64,000 bases of DNA, taken from Aquipuribacter nitratireducens. GTDB lineage: Bacteria; Actinomycetota; Actinomycetes; Actinomycetales; JBBAYJ01. This document shows positions 18,948-26,721 of this stretch, piece by piece. A program made the position numbers and the translations under genes. The DNA lies in NCBI RefSeq assembly GCF_037860835.1, contig NZ_JBBEOG010000008.1:91406-155405 (forward strand). The letters run 5' to 3'. The stretch's first letter is position 1; the number at the start of each line of letters is the position of its first letter. The notes under the pieces were generated by a model that saw nothing but the letters and a program-made list of their open reading frames with translations, was not told the origin of the DNA and did not search any database.

Positions 18948-19396
18948 GCGCCGCCGTGGCCGGGACGGCGCTGCCGCCGCGGCCACCGGGAGCGGTCGAC
19001 CCGCGGGGACCGCGTTTCGCCGCGGCCATGACGTCGCTCGTGCTCGCCGCGACGGTGCTCACCGGGTCGGTCGTCCTGCTGGGCGTCCAGGCGCTGCTGT
19101 TCGCCGTCACCGTCGTGCTCGGCGTGGGGCGCGGCCCGTGGGCGTGGCTCTTCCGCGGTCTCGTGCGCCCGCGGCTCGCCCCGCCCACGTGGTGGGAGGA
19201 CCCCGCCGCGCCGCGCTTCGCGCAGCTCGTCGGTCTGGTCGTGGTCGGCGCCGGGCTGCTCCTCGCCGCCGCGGGCGTGCCGTGGGCGGTCGTGGGGGCG
19301 GCGGCGGCCGCACTCGTCGCGGCGGGCCTCAACGCGGTCTTCGGGATCTGCCTGGGCTGCGCCCTGTACCGGGCGCTGCCACGGCGACGGCTCTGA
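18944..19396 (+). CDS. DUF4395 membrane protein
   Basis: The product has 150 residues, three or four hydrophobic helices and the DUF4395 hallmark near the end: [13 protein letters not shown], a CxxC at a membrane boundary. It opens with [16 protein letters not shown], a conserved feature of the family. The GTG overlaps the TGA of the thioredoxin-like gene by 4 bp. The CxxC next to a thioredoxin partner suggests electron transfer or disulfide handling; this is inference. Confidence 0.85.
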   Translation: MSAAVAGTALPPRPPGAVDPRGPRFAAAMTSLVLAATVLTGSVVLLGVQALLFAVTVVLGVGRGPWAWLFRGLVRPRLAPPTWWEDPAAPRFAQLVGLVVVGAGLLLAAAGVPWAVVGAAAAALVAAGLNAVFGICLGCALYRALPRRRL

Positions 19397-19411
19397 GAGC
19401 GCTGACGGGTG

Positions 19412-19795
19412 TCAGTAGACGAGCGCCCGCGCCCCGGGGGCCATGACCTCCTGCACGAGGACGGCGGCCCCGGCGACGCGGGCCCCCTCGACGAGGTCGG
19501 CCTCCGCCAGGCCGCGCCGCGCCGCGCACTGCGTGCACACCGTCACGGTGCCCTCCGCGGCCACCACGGCGAGGAGCTCGAGCGGGTCAGCGGCGTGCTC
19601 GAGGCTGAACCCCTCGGCGTCGCGCACCGCGAGCCGCGTCGCCTCGCCCGTGAGCCACAGCGACACCGGGACGCCGGACGCGACCGCCGTGGCCGCGACC
19701 GTCAGCGCCTGGCTGCAGCGCTCGGGGGCCTCCGCGCCCGCCGTGACCTTCACCACGAGCGAGGCACCAGGGAGCGGTCCGGGCAGGTCCGTCAT
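19412..19795 (-). CDS. DsrE/DsrF-like family protein
   Basis: The product has 127 residues. It has the DsrE/TusD fold pattern: LVVKVTAGAEAPERCSQALTVAATAVASGV at the N-terminus and VTVCTQCAARRG, where a cysteine pair lies in the usual sulfur-carrier region. It may relay sulfur or sense redox state, in keeping with the neighbouring thioredoxin-like and YgfZ proteins. It is transcribed against the preceding DUF4395 gene and starts 23 bp from the divergent small ORF. Confidence 0.8.
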   Translation of the reverse strand: MTDLPGPLPGASLVVKVTAGAEAPERCSQALTVAATAVASGVPVSLWLTGEATRLAVRDAEGFSLEHAADPLELLAVVAAEGTVTVCTQCAARRGLAEADLVEGARVAGAAVLVQEVMAPGARALVY

Positions 19796-19818
19796 GGCCG
19801 CGAGGCTACGATGGCCGC

Positions 19819-19920
19819 ATGCTCGAGGCCGTCTTCACCGGACTCCTGGTCCTGTCCTCCCTCGCGATCGGCTGGGTCGGCGTCCTGGTCCTCTACAAGC
19901 TCTTCGCCGGCCAGCGCTGA
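19819..19920 (+). CDS. 33-residue single-pass membrane peptide
   Basis: An ORF of 34 codons starts at the ATG at 19819 and ends in TGA at 19918-19920. Its product, beginning MLEAVFTGLLVLSSLAIG and ending LYKLFAGQR, is one hydrophobic helix with a basic C-terminal end. It sits between divergent dsrE and the nitrobindin gene, 7 bp before the next start. Tight spacing and a clean membrane profile support a real gene. Function unknown. Confidence 0.6.
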   Translation: MLEAVFTGLLVLSSLAIGWVGVLVLYKLFAGQR

Positions 19921-19927
19921 GCGGCCC

Positions 19928-20458
19928 GTGAGCCCCGCGCGCCCGATCGAGATCCCCGCCGACCTCGCCCGTCCCCTCGTCGCGATCGGCTGGCTCGTCG
20001 GCACCTGGCAGGGCGCCGGTGAGGTGACGTACCCGTCGATGGACGAGGCCGTGCCGTTCGGTCAGGAGCTCGTCGTGAGCCACGACGGCCGGCCGTTCCT
20101 CCGCTGGGACTCCCGTACGTGGCGCCTCGACGACGAGGGCCGCCTCGGCGCGCCGCTCGCCACCGAGACCGGGTTCTGGCGCGTCCCCGGCGGCGAGGCC
20201 GGGCTCGAGGGGACCGAGGTCGAGCTCCTCCTCGCCCACCCGATGGGCTACGTCGAGCAGTACCTGGGGCGCGCGCACGCCGGCAAGATCGAGCTCACCA
20301 CGGAGCTCGTGGCCCGCTCCGCCGACGCGAAGGAGTACTCGGCGGCCCAGCGCCTCTACGGGTTCGTCCAGGGCGACCTGCTGTGGGCGATGGACATGGC
20401 GGCGGTCGGCCACGCGATGACCTCCCACGCCTCGGCGCGGCTGAAGAAGGTCGCGTGA
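19928..20458 (+). CDS. Nitrobindin-like heme-binding / FABP family protein
   Basis: The product has 176 residues forming a lipocalin-like beta barrel. The family signature GTWQGAGEV lies near residue 26, and the C-terminal strand GHAMTSHASARLKKV carries the histidine that serves as heme ligand in nitrobindins. It probably binds heme and scavenges nitric oxide or peroxynitrite. The start is GTG at 19928. The stop overlaps the YgfZ start by 4 bp. Confidence 0.87.
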   Translation: MSPARPIEIPADLARPLVAIGWLVGTWQGAGEVTYPSMDEAVPFGQELVVSHDGRPFLRWDSRTWRLDDEGRLGAPLATETGFWRVPGGEAGLEGTEVELLLAHPMGYVEQYLGRAHAGKIELTTELVARSADAKEYSAAQRLYGFVQGDLLWAMDMAAVGHAMTSHASARLKKVA

Positions 20459-21471
20459 GCGGCGTGCCCTCGACGGCCGACGGCGCTGTCCTCGTCGGCG
20501 AGGGTCTCGACGCCGGGGTCCCGGCGCACTACGGCGACCCCGTCCGCGAGCAGCGCCTCCTCGAGGAGGGGCTCGCGCACGTCGACCTGTCCACCCGGGG
20601 GGTCGTGACGGTGTCGGGGCCGGACCGGCTCACGTGGCTGCACAGCCTCAGCACGCAGGAGCTCGCCACCCTGCCGCCGCGCACGTCGGTCGAGGCGCTG
20701 CTGCTGAGCCCGCACGGTCACGTCGAGCACGAGCTCCACGTCGTCGACGACGGCGCGACCACGTGGCTCGTCGTGGAGCCCGGCACCGCGCCCGCGCTCG
20801 TCGCCTTCCTCGAGAGCATGCGCTTCATGCTCCGTGTCGAGGTCGCGGACGTCACCGCGGACTGGGCCGTCGTCGGGGAGCCGCTGGCCCGCGAGTCGGT
20901 CGACGGCGAGCCCGTCGCCTGGGTCGACCCCTGGCCCCGCACGGGCCCGGTGAGCGCGGGGTACGGCGCCGCCGACGACGCCCACCCCGGTCGCGACCGG
21001 CGCTGGCGGGAGCGGCTCGTACCGCGCGACGACCTCGAGGCCGCGCTGGCCGAGCGCCCGCGCGCCGGCGTGTGGGCGGCGGAGGCCCTGCGGGTGGCGG
21101 CCGGGCGGCCGCGCCACCTGCGCGAGACCGATCACCGCACCATCCCGCACGAGCTCGACTGGCTCCGCACCGCGGTCCACCTCCAGAAGGGCTGCTACCG
21201 CGGCCAGGAGACCGTCGCGCGCGTCCACAACCTCGGCCGCCCGCCGCGCCGGGTCGTGCTGCTCCACCTCGACGGGTCCGGGCACGTGCTCCCCGAGGCG
21301 GGCACGGACCTCCGCCTCGGCGAGAAGGTCGTCGGGCGGCTCACGACGGTCGCGCGGCACCACGAGCTCGGCCCTGTCGCGCTCGGGGTGGTCAAGCGCA
21401 ACACCCCGACCGACGCCGTGCTGGTGGCCGACGGGATCGCCGCCTCCCAGGACGTCCTGGTGCGGCCCTGA
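20455..21471 (+). CDS. ygfZ: YgfZ/GcvT-like folate-binding protein (iron-sulfur cluster repair)
   Basis: The product has 338 residues. The GcvT-like domain contains GPDRLTWLHSLSTQEL near residue 55, and the diagnostic motif KGCYRGQETVARVHN lies near 245 with its conserved cysteine. It is a tetrahydrofolate-dependent factor for maintenance of some Fe-S enzymes. GTG at 20455 overlaps the previous TGA. It forms one transcription unit with the small membrane peptide and the nitrobindin gene. Confidence 0.92.
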   Translation: MSGVPSTADGAVLVGEGLDAGVPAHYGDPVREQRLLEEGLAHVDLSTRGVVTVSGPDRLTWLHSLSTQELATLPPRTSVEALLLSPHGHVEHELHVVDDGATTWLVVEPGTAPALVAFLESMRFMLRVEVADVTADWAVVGEPLARESVDGEPVAWVDPWPRTGPVSAGYGAADDAHPGRDRRWRERLVPRDDLEAALAERPRAGVWAAEALRVAAGRPRHLRETDHRTIPHELDWLRTAVHLQKGCYRGQETVARVHNLGRPPRRVVLLHLDGSGHVLPEAGTDLRLGEKVVGRLTTVARHHELGPVALGVVKRNTPTDAVLVADGIAASQDVLVRP

Positions 21472-21524
21472 CGGGCTGATCGCACGGCACCGGTGACCAC
21501 GCCGGGTCCCCTAGTGTCCCGGGC

Positions 21525-22400
21525 GTGAGCCGCTTCCTCCGCGCACCGTCGCGCACCATGATCACCGTCGCCCCCACGGGAGCGGAGTCGAGCAGGGCCG
21601 ACGTGCCGGACCTGCCCACGACGCCGGAGGAGATCGCGGCGACCGCCGCGGCGTGCGAACGGGCCGGCGCGGCGATGGTCCACATCCACGTCCGCGACGA
21701 GCAGCACCGACCGACCCTCGACCTCCCCCGGGTCCGCGACACGCTCGCGGCGGTCCGCGAGGCGTGCGGCCTCGTCGTCCAGCTGTCGACCGGCGGCAGC
21801 GTCCACGACCCGCTCGACGCCCGGCTCGCCGTGCTCGAGGCCGCCCCCGACTCCTGCTCCCTCACCCTCGGCACCGTGAACTTCGGCGACGACGTCTTCA
21901 TGAACCCGTGGGGCTTCGTCGTCGACCTCTACCGGGAGACCCGCGCCCGCGGGATCGTCCCCGAGTTCGAGGTCTTCGACCTCGGCCAGCTCACCACCCT
22001 GCGCCGGCTCCTGGACCGGGAGGGGCTGCCGGCCGGCGGACGCGTCCACGTCGACCTCGTGACCGGTGTGCCCGGCGGCATGCCGGGGACCGCCGACACC
22101 GTCGTGGCGTGCGTCGCCGCCCTGCCCACGGAGGTCACGTCGTGGTCGGCGACGGGCATCGGCCGGTCGCACCTCACGGTCCTCGCCGCGACGCTCGCGG
22201 CGGGTGGGCACGTGCGCGTCGGCATGGAGGACGTGCTCGTGTGGGCGCGGGGACCGGAGGGGCCGGTCCCCGTGCGCTCGAACACCGACCTCGTCGAGCG
22301 CGCGGCCCGTGTCGCCACGGAGCTGCAGCGCCCCCCGATGGACCCCGCTGACGCGGCCGACCTGCTCGGTCTCGAGGCCGCCCGGGCCGCGGTCGCCTGA
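21525..22400 (+). CDS. BKACE family (beta-keto acid cleavage enzyme, DUF849)
   Basis: The product has 291 residues folded as a TIM barrel. The zinc-binding AMVHIHVRDEQ (HxH) near residue 50, LSTGGS, FEVFDLGQL, and the substrate-loop segments with SWSATGIGR and RVGMEDVL are present. The family condenses a beta-keto acid with acetyl-CoA to give a CoA ester plus acetoacetate. The exact substrate cannot be read from sequence. The gene stands alone; the first GTG (21525) is used. Confidence 0.88.
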   Translation: MSRFLRAPSRTMITVAPTGAESSRADVPDLPTTPEEIAATAAACERAGAAMVHIHVRDEQHRPTLDLPRVRDTLAAVREACGLVVQLSTGGSVHDPLDARLAVLEAAPDSCSLTLGTVNFGDDVFMNPWGFVVDLYRETRARGIVPEFEVFDLGQLTTLRRLLDREGLPAGGRVHVDLVTGVPGGMPGTADTVVACVAALPTEVTSWSATGIGRSHLTVLAATLAAGGHVRVGMEDVLVWARGPEGPVPVRSNTDLVERAARVATELQRPPMDPADAADLLGLEAARAAVA

Positions 22401-22501
22401 CACCGAGCGGGTCGCCAACCGGTGGCCGTGGGTGACCGTGCGGACGCGAACCGTGCCGGAGCCGTATCCAGGGCCGGGGTCGAGGGCCTACCCTTCCCGG
22501 C

Positions 22502-23086
22502 ATGTCGTCCCCGATCGAGCCCCAGGCCGGCGGTCGCCGTCGCCTCGACCACGTGCTGGGCGAGGGCTTCCTCGACGACCTGCCGCAGCTGCCGGTCGAG
22601 GAGCTGAGGGCCCGCCGGGCCGAGGCCGAGCAGGAGGAGACCGACCTCAGCTACGCCCGGCGCCTGCTCCACGGCCGCCTCGACCTGCTCCGTGCGGAGC
22701 AGGAGCAGCGACGGGGGGACGGGGGCGCCAGCGGGACCCGGACGACCGAGGAGCTCGTCGCGACGCTCGCGCGCACGCTCGCCGACCCGCCGGGACCCAG
22801 CCACGGCCTGGGGCGGCACAACCTCGCGGAGCCCAGCCGCGTCGGTGAGCACCGCCGCGCCGCCGAGGCCGCCGTCGCCGACCCGTCGATCAGCGACCCC
22901 GGCGGTCTCGACGACGACGCGCTCGCCGCCGCGGTCGCGCGGCTGGAGGCGCTGGCCGACGCGGTCGGCACCCAGCGGACCGCCGTCCAGCAGGCCGCCG
23001 ACGCCCTCGTGCAGGAGATCGGGCGCCGCTACCGCGAGGGGCTCCTCACCGTCGACGACGTGCTCGAGACCCCGACCTCCGGCTGA
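22502..23086 (+). CDS. rsiG: RsiG-like c-di-GMP-responsive anti-sigma factor
   Basis: The product has 194 residues, mostly helical. The first motif copy reads E46-xxx-S50-xx-R53-xxx-H57-xxx-D61, matching the RsiG c-di-GMP motif E(X)3S(X)2R(X)3Q(X)3D except for His at the Gln position. A second copy in the last helix keeps R159-xxx-Q163-xxx-D167. In Streptomyces, RsiG holds sigma WhiG when c-di-GMP is bound; older annotations call this family 'aerial mycelium formation protein'. The cognate sigma factor is not in the window. GGDEF-EAL genes lie at 52-57.7 kb. Confidence 0.8.
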   Translation: MSSPIEPQAGGRRRLDHVLGEGFLDDLPQLPVEELRARRAEAEQEETDLSYARRLLHGRLDLLRAEQEQRRGDGGASGTRTTEELVATLARTLADPPGPSHGLGRHNLAEPSRVGEHRRAAEAAVADPSISDPGGLDDDALAAAVARLEALADAVGTQRTAVQQAADALVQEIGRRYREGLLTVDDVLETPTSG

Positions 23087-23130
23087 CCGGAGGTCGCCGG
23101 CCCCCGGACGGCTCGACCGCACCTCCCACC

Positions 23131-23272
23131 GCGCCCTCGCGTCCGGAAACCGGACCGCCGGGCCCCACCAGCCCTCGACGACGCGCCACACCGTCCGGAA
23201 ACCGGACCGCGGGGCCGCACAAGCCTCCGCCACCGCGCCACACCGTCCGGAAACCGGACCGCCGGGCGCCCT
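23131..23272. repeat. 52-bp tandem repeat array with GTCCGG-AAA-CCGGAC hairpins
   Basis: Units start at 23131, 23183 and 23235, exactly 52 bp apart; the last is truncated. Each carries the perfect palindrome GTCCGGAAACCGGAC (23141, 23193, 23245) after a GCGCC lead. The array lies between the RsiG-like gene and the xre promoter. Two other arrays in the window (45.9 and 47.3 kb) have the same period but a different sequence. Confidence 0.9.
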
Positions 23273-23273
23273 C

Positions 23274-23323
23274 GCTCGTGACGCGCGTCACGAGCGCTTG
23301 CATCTGCTAGCACTTTGCTAGCA
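23274..23323 (+). promoter_or_regulatory. Operator region of the xre-hbhA operon
   Basis: A perfect 22-bp palindrome, GCTCGTGACG / CGCGTCACGAGC, spans 23274-23295. It is followed by two copies of the 8-bp palindrome TGCTAGCA at 23305-23312 and 23316-23323, one helical turn (11 bp) apart. All lie within 60 bp of the ATG at 23334. The layout suits autoregulation by the XRE protein or control by another dimeric regulator. Confidence 0.65.
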
Positions 23324-23333
23324 CCTTGGGGCC

Positions 23334-23921
23334 ATGGCACGGACGGGAGCGCGCGCGGCGGAGGGCGAGGAGCCCGCGCGCAGCACGACGTCGTCCGTCG
23401 CCGGGTCCGTCTCGGACGCCGTCTCCGACGCCGTCTCCGAGGCCGTCACGGCCGTCGGGGGCGCGGTGGGCGGCGCCCGCACCAGGGTCGGCGACCTCGG
23501 GACCTTCCTCAAGGACCAGCGCACGCAGGCACGCATGTCGCTGCGGCAGCTCGCCGAGGCGGCAGGGGTCAGCAACCCCTACCTCAGCCAGGTCGAGCGC
23601 GGGCTGCGCCGGCCGAGCGCCGAGGTGCTCCAGCAGATCGCCAAGGGTCTGCGGATCTCCGCGGAGGCGCTCTACGTGCGCGCCGGGCTGCTCGACCAGG
23701 TCGACGCCCCCGGCGTACCGACAGCCGTCGCGGCGGACCCGTACCTCACCGAGCGGCAGAAACGTGCGCTGCTCGACCTCTACGCCTCGCTCGTCGCCGC
23801 CCGGGTCCCCACCGGGCCCGACGACCTCGGGCCCACCGACCAGCCGGAGCAGACCGGCGACACCACGAGCCCCACCACGACCACCGGTCCCACCACGAAC
23901 CGTCCCAGGAGGACACGATGA
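23334..23921 (+). CDS. XRE-family helix-turn-helix regulator
   Basis: The product has 195 residues. A low-complexity Ser/Val/Ala stretch (20-50) precedes the XRE helix-turn-helix (about 55-110: LGTFLKDQRTQARMSLRQLA, SNPYLSQVERGLRRPS). A C-terminal Thr/Pro tail follows. It is the homologue of the gene just before hbhA in Mycobacterium (Rv0474 position). It overlaps the hbhA-like ATG by 4 bp, so it is probably an autoregulator of this operon. Confidence 0.88.
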   Translation: MARTGARAAEGEEPARSTTSSVAGSVSDAVSDAVSEAVTAVGGAVGGARTRVGDLGTFLKDQRTQARMSLRQLAEAAGVSNPYLSQVERGLRRPSAEVLQQIAKGLRISAEALYVRAGLLDQVDAPGVPTAVAADPYLTERQKRALLDLYASLVAARVPTGPDDLGPTDQPEQTGDTTSPTTTTGPTTNRPRRTR

Positions 23922-24742
23922 GCACGACCACCTCCCGTACCCAGGCCGACGAGACCCGCAAGGTCGTCGTCGACGCCGCCACCACCGGCGCCTACGTCGC
24001 CATCGGCGCGACCGACCTCGTCGTCGCGCGGCTCCGCGAGGTCGCGACCGACGCCGAGAAGCGTCGCGACCAGGTCCGCGGCCTCGACACCAAGGAGCTG
24101 ACGGAGCGCGTCACCAAGGCGTTCCAGCAGCTGCCGACGCAGGCCGTCAGCACCGCCCTCGACCTCGCCGGTCGCGCGGAGAAGCAGGTCGACGACCTCG
24201 CCGCGCGCGGCAAGGACGTGGCCGGGCGCATCCGCGGCCAGAAGGCCTCCGAGGAGCTCGTGCGCCGTTCCCGGATCGCCGTGAGCCGCACCAAGGCCGC
24301 CGTGACGACCGTCCGCGGCGCCGCCACCTCCACCGCGGCCGCCGGCGTCGCCACCGTCGCCGCGGAGGTCGCGGAGACCGCCACCGAGGCCGCCGACAGC
24401 GCCACGGGCACGACGGGCCGCGCGCGTCGCACCGCCCGCACCGGCACCCCCGCCTCGGCGCGGAAGACGACCACGCGCTCGACCTCGGCGACGACGACCG
24501 CGGCGAAGAAGTCCACCGCCAAGAGCGCGAGCGCGAAGAAGACCACGGCGAAGAGGACCACCGCGCGGAAGACCACCGCCGCGGGCTCCCCGACGGCCGC
24601 CGCCGCGCAGGCGCGCAAGGCCGCCGCGGCGAAGGTCGACACCGCCCAGGCGACCGTCAAGGCCGCCACCACGAGCACCACCCGCGCGGCCGAGGCCGCC
24701 GGTGACGCGGTCGCCGCGGGCGCCGACAAGGTCGGCAGCTGA
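23918..24742 (+). CDS. HbhA-like surface / DNA-binding Lys-Ala-rich protein
   Basis: The product has 274 residues. The N-terminal helical coiled-coil region (1-130) resembles the heparin-binding hemagglutinin HbhA. The C-terminal half is a Lys/Ala/Thr-rich, histone-H1-like tail with repeated AKK/KKT motifs. HbhA binds glycosaminoglycans in mycobacteria; in free-living actinomycetes the family is of unclear role and could coat the cell surface or the nucleoid. There is no signal peptide. A terminator hairpin follows. Confidence 0.8.
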   Translation: MSTTTSRTQADETRKVVVDAATTGAYVAIGATDLVVARLREVATDAEKRRDQVRGLDTKELTERVTKAFQQLPTQAVSTALDLAGRAEKQVDDLAARGKDVAGRIRGQKASEELVRRSRIAVSRTKAAVTTVRGAATSTAAAGVATVAAEVAETATEAADSATGTTGRARRTARTGTPASARKTTTRSTSATTTAAKKSTAKSASAKKTTAKRTTARKTTAAGSPTAAAAQARKAAAAKVDTAQATVKAATTSTTRAAEAAGDAVAAGADKVGS

Positions 24743-24767
24743 CCGACCGGGCACCTGCCCTGATCGT

Positions 24768-24799
24768 GGGCCCCGCGCACCGTCCGGTGCGCGGGGCCC
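24768..24799 (+). terminator. Terminator after the hbhA-like gene
   Basis: A perfect 14-bp stem, GGGCCCCGCGCACC / GGTGCGCGGGGCCC, with a 4-nt loop begins 26 bp after the stop codon. Confidence 0.9.
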
Positions 24800-24848
24800 T
24801 CGCACGCCCGGGGGCACCCCGTCGGTCGCCCTCCCATACGCTGGTCCG

Positions 24849-25175
24849 GTGAGCTTCCTCGGTCCGGCCCAGGGCGTCGTGCTGCTCGTCCTGACCCTCG
24901 CGGCCTTCGCCGTGTGCGTGTTCGCCCTCGTCGACGCGCTCCGGCGCCCCGCCCAGGCCTTCGAGTACGCGGGCAAGCGCACCAAGCAGTTCTGGGGGAT
25001 CCTCCTCGGCGTCGCGAGCGCGCTGTCGTTCGTCTCGATCGGGGGCGGCGGCTTCCTCTTCCTCGTCGTCCTCGCCGTCGTCGCCGCGGGCGTCTACCTC
25101 GCCGACGTCCGCCCGGCCGTCCGCTCCTACGGGGGCGGGGGCGCCGGCGGACGCGGCCCGTACGGCGGCTGGTGA
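24849..25175 (+). CDS. DUF2516 membrane protein
   Basis: The product has 108 residues with two or three hydrophobic helices. The DUF2516 family pattern is seen: VFALVDALRRPAQAFEYAGK, then FWGILLGVASALSFVS. The C-terminus is Gly-rich. The same family follows hbhA in Mycobacterium (Rv0476), so the block is syntenic. The start is GTG at 24849. Function unknown. Confidence 0.85.
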   Translation: MSFLGPAQGVVLLVLTLAAFAVCVFALVDALRRPAQAFEYAGKRTKQFWGILLGVASALSFVSIGGGGFLFLVVLAVVAAGVYLADVRPAVRSYGGGGAGGRGPYGGW

Positions 25176-25191
25176 CGGGAGCGGCCTCGCC

Positions 25192-25644
25192 GTGCGCGCC
25201 GTCGTCCAGCGCGTCCTGACCGCCGCCGTCGACGTCGTCGACCCCGACGGCACCCGCTCCCTCGTGGGGGAGCTCCGCTCGCCGGGGCTCCTCGTGCTCG
25301 TCGGTGTCGCGCCCGACGACGGGCCGGAGCAGGTGCGGTGGCTCGCCGACAAGCTCGTCGGCCTGCGCATCATGCGCGAGGAGCGTTCCGTGCTCGACGC
25401 CGTCCCCGAGGGCGCGGGCGTGCTGCTCGTCAGCCAGTTCACGCTGTACGGCGACGTCCGGCGCGGCCGCCGCCCGACGTGGGCCGCCGCGGCGCCGCCG
25501 CAGGTCGCGGAGCCGCTCGTCGACGCCCTCGCCGCCGCCGTCCGGGAGCGCGGCGTGCCGGTCGCGACCGGCCGCTTCCGCGCCGACATGCGGGTCCGGT
25601 CCGAGAACGACGGCCCCGTCACCCTCGTCGTCGACACCCCCTGA
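25192..25644 (+). CDS. dtd: D-aminoacyl-tRNA deacylase
   Basis: The product has 150 residues, the normal length. The catalytic and specificity motifs SQFTLYGD (about 80-87) and NDGPVT near the C-terminus are intact (the GP of the cross-subunit Gly-cisPro). It hydrolyses D-amino acids mistakenly attached to tRNA. The start is GTG at 25192, giving the family N-terminus MRAVVQRV. The gap to the DUF2516 stop is 16 bp. Confidence 0.95.
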   Translation: MRAVVQRVLTAAVDVVDPDGTRSLVGELRSPGLLVLVGVAPDDGPEQVRWLADKLVGLRIMREERSVLDAVPEGAGVLLVSQFTLYGDVRRGRRPTWAAAAPPQVAEPLVDALAAAVRERGVPVATGRFRADMRVRSENDGPVTLVVDTP

Positions 25645-25983
25645 CGCCCCCTCGACCGTGTCGCGTCCCCCAAAGAGGGGACACGAGGATCCGCCTTGTG
25701 ACACTCCCGCGTGAGGGGCGGGGGCCGTATCTTGTGACTACCAGCCGGCAGGCAGGGGCAAGGGGAAGCGAGGGCGGTACCGGCGACGACGGTCGCGGGT
25801 GCCGCCCTCACCCGTGTCGCGGGTCGTCGGTGACGACCGGCGAGCACTCCGTGACGGCGCGCCACCCGACCGGCTCCCTGCCGGGCCCCAGGAGCGCGGA
25901 CCGCCGGCGACGGTGGCACCCTGGGCGCACCGGCGCGCCCGTGACCTGCAGCGACGCCCCGACCAGCGACAGGAGCACCGACG
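25645..25983 (+). other. 339-bp gene-free region: terminator-like hairpin and regulator promoter
   Basis: No gene is visible. A short stem GTCCCC-caaaga-GGGGAC (25665-25682) could end the dtd transcript. Two exact copies of CTTGTGAC lie at 25695-25702 and 25731-25738, 36 bp apart start to start, upstream of the response regulator gene. They are candidate regulator-binding or promoter elements. The remaining 245 bp shows nothing I can name. Confidence 0.45.
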
Positions 25984-26721
25984 ATGCCGCGCGCCGTCGA
26001 CGACCCCGGCCCCGTGACCGTGGCCGCCGTCGACGACCACGTCCCGGTGCGCCGCGGCCTCGCGGCGATGCTCGACGACACCGCCTCCGTCCGGGTCGCG
26101 GGCACGGCGGACTCCGTCCCCGCGCTCCTCGCCGTGACGGGCGGTCTCGCCGGGGTCGACGTCGTCCTCCTCGACCTCCACCTCGCCGACGGCTCGCGCC
26201 CCGCGGACAACGTCGCCGCGCTCGCACGGGCCGGTACCGCGGTCCTCGTGTACTCGAGCCTCACCGACCCCGCGCTCCTGCGGGAGGCGCTCGTGGCGGG
26301 GGCACTCGGCGTGGTGGACAAGGGCCAGGACACCGACGTCCTCGTCTCCGCGGTGCTCGACATCGCCTCGGGCCAGCCGCTGCTGACGACGGAGTGGGCG
26401 GCGGTCCTCGACGCCGCCCCGCGCGTGGAGCGGCCCGCCCTCAGCGAGCGCGAGGCCGAGGCGCTGCGCCTGTACGCGAGCGGCCTGCCGATGAAGTCGG
26501 CCGCGCGACGCATGGAGATCACCCTCGGCTCGTTCCGGGAGTACCTGCTGCGGGTGCGACGCAAGTACGCCGAGGTCGACCGCCCGGCGTCGACGAAGCT
26601 CGACCTCTACCACCGTGCCGTCGAGGACGGCTACGTCGACACCCCTGCCCGGTCCTCGGGCCCGGTCCCCGCACCGGAGCCGGGGGCCGAGGACGGTCGG
26701 TGGCCGCGTGGCCGCCGCTGA
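25984..26721 (+). CDS. LuxR/NarL-family response regulator
   Basis: The product has 245 residues. In the receiver domain D64 (VVLLDLHLAD) is the phosphoacceptor and VDKG holds the conserved lysine. The helix-turn-helix is near 150-215 (LSEREAEALRLYASGLPMKSAARRM). The recognition part diverges from typical GerE domains (ITLGSFREYLLRVRRKYAEV), which resembles the RR class with extended helices in actinomycetes. It is followed by two kinase-like genes and is probably their output. Confidence 0.88.
   Translation: MPRAVDDPGPVTVAAVDDHVPVRRGLAAMLDDTASVRVAGTADSVPALLAVTGGLAGVDVVLLDLHLADGSRPADNVAALARAGTAVLVYSSLTDPALLREALVAGALGVVDKGQDTDVLVSAVLDIASGQPLLTTEWAAVLDAAPRVERPALSEREAEALRLYASGLPMKSAARRMEITLGSFREYLLRVRRKYAEVDRPASTKLDLYHRAVEDGYVDTPARSSGPVPAPEPGAEDGRWPRGRR

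Noticed and set aside
25645..25983. Canonical sigma-70 promoter with TTGTGA and TATCTT
   Set aside because: The spacing between the two hexamers is 26 bp, too long for a standard promoter.
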